A stretch of DNA of 56,691 nucleotides. It comes from Acinetobacter lwoffii. Lineage in GTDB: Bacteria; Pseudomonadota; Gammaproteobacteria; Pseudomonadales; Moraxellaceae. The translations under genes were made by a program, and so were the position numbers. Below, piece after piece: positions 56,599-56,691 of the stretch. Position 1 is the stretch's first letter. Every line of letters starts with the position of its first letter. The stretch covers positions 1 to 56,691 of the forward strand of contig NZ_JALJVC010000024.1 of NCBI RefSeq assembly GCF_022967985.1, written 5' to 3'. The notes under the pieces are model-generated. The model was given only the letters and a program-made list of their open reading frames with translations, did no database searches and was not told where the DNA came from.

Positions 56599-56691
56599 TT
56601 AGAACCCATTTAAAGTGTCTATATTCTCACCAATAAAAATGTCTGGTTTATGATGGTTTTTATCACCATGGACTGGATATAAAATATAGAT
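56599..56691 (-). CDS. C-terminal end of a gene leaving the window
   Basis: Thirty codons open to the window edge, ending TAA at 56599 (YPVHGDKNHHKPDIFIGENI, then DTLNGF). Hydrophilic, histidine-containing and without a family I can name. It is upstream of, and on the same strand as, the split gene and the ankyrin gene, so the three may have formed one unit. Confidence 0.5.
   Translation of the reverse strand: MYILYPVHGDKNHHKPDIFIGENIDTLNGF

Overview
The window looks like an Acinetobacter (Moraxellaceae) genome segment. This rests on the gene types and spacing, the AT-rich intergenic DNA, the membrane-anchored Mqo and the cluster of lipid genes; species and replicon cannot be read from the sequence. 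I found no rRNA, tRNA or CRISPR array. Base composition is mosaic: about 3.4-17 kb is relatively GC-rich and tightly packed, whereas 2.1-3.4 kb, 21.3-21.9 kb and most of 24.9-38 kb are very AT-rich and full of gene and insertion-sequence debris.

Layout. (1) 0.2-2.1 kb: a small ORF and a dCache-GGDEF diguanylate cyclase. (2) 2.1-3.4 kb: a long AT-rich non-coding stretch with two kinds of repeats. (3) 3.4-12.7 kb: a lipid-modification cluster. On the + strand lie an NTF2-like lipoprotein, a chalcone-isomerase-like protein and an OmpR-type regulator. On the - strand a tight operon encodes a desaturase, FAD oxidoreductase, DUF1365, CFA-type methyltransferase, DUF1295, a second methyltransferase and the sensor kinase that meets the regulator tail to tail. 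(4) 12.8-17 kb: lipocalin, NudC, a DUF2256/DUF2805 pair and a Na/Pi transporter. (5) 17.1-20.2 kb: a divergent module of an HprRS/CusRS-type two-component system against an HbpS/GlcG-like protein and periplasmic HIU hydrolase, with a matching operator between them. (6) 20.8-26.7 kb: Hsp20, a TrpI-like regulator divergent from trpBA, and TerC.

(7) 27-38 kb: accessory DNA with 3-hydroxybutyrate dehydrogenase, a tyrosine integrase, PliG-like and MliC-like lysozyme-inhibitor candidates, decayed IS481, IS3 and IS5 elements, and a partial duplication carrying a 102-bp MITE-like insertion. Intact mqo and an MFS gene sit inside this debris. (8) 38-53.6 kb: electrophile and carbonyl detoxification. 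It holds a GST, a CurA-like reductase, a NemR/AcuR-like TetR regulator, an Old Yellow Enzyme, a DJ-1 family protein, a YqhD-like dehydrogenase, frmR-frmA-fghA for formaldehyde, several MDR reductases, an SDR, two ABM mono-oxygenases and a LysR regulator. The TetR promoter region and the YqhD promoter region share an operator-like sequence, so they may form one regulon. (9) 53.7-56.7 kb: an ankyrin-repeat gene whose upstream neighbour is split by an IS3 element with a 3-bp target duplication, and the end of another gene at the window edge.

The best candidates for something undescribed are the two-component-linked unusual-fatty-acid cluster, the HbpS-like/HiuH/two-component module with its operator, and the paired lysozyme-inhibitor candidates.
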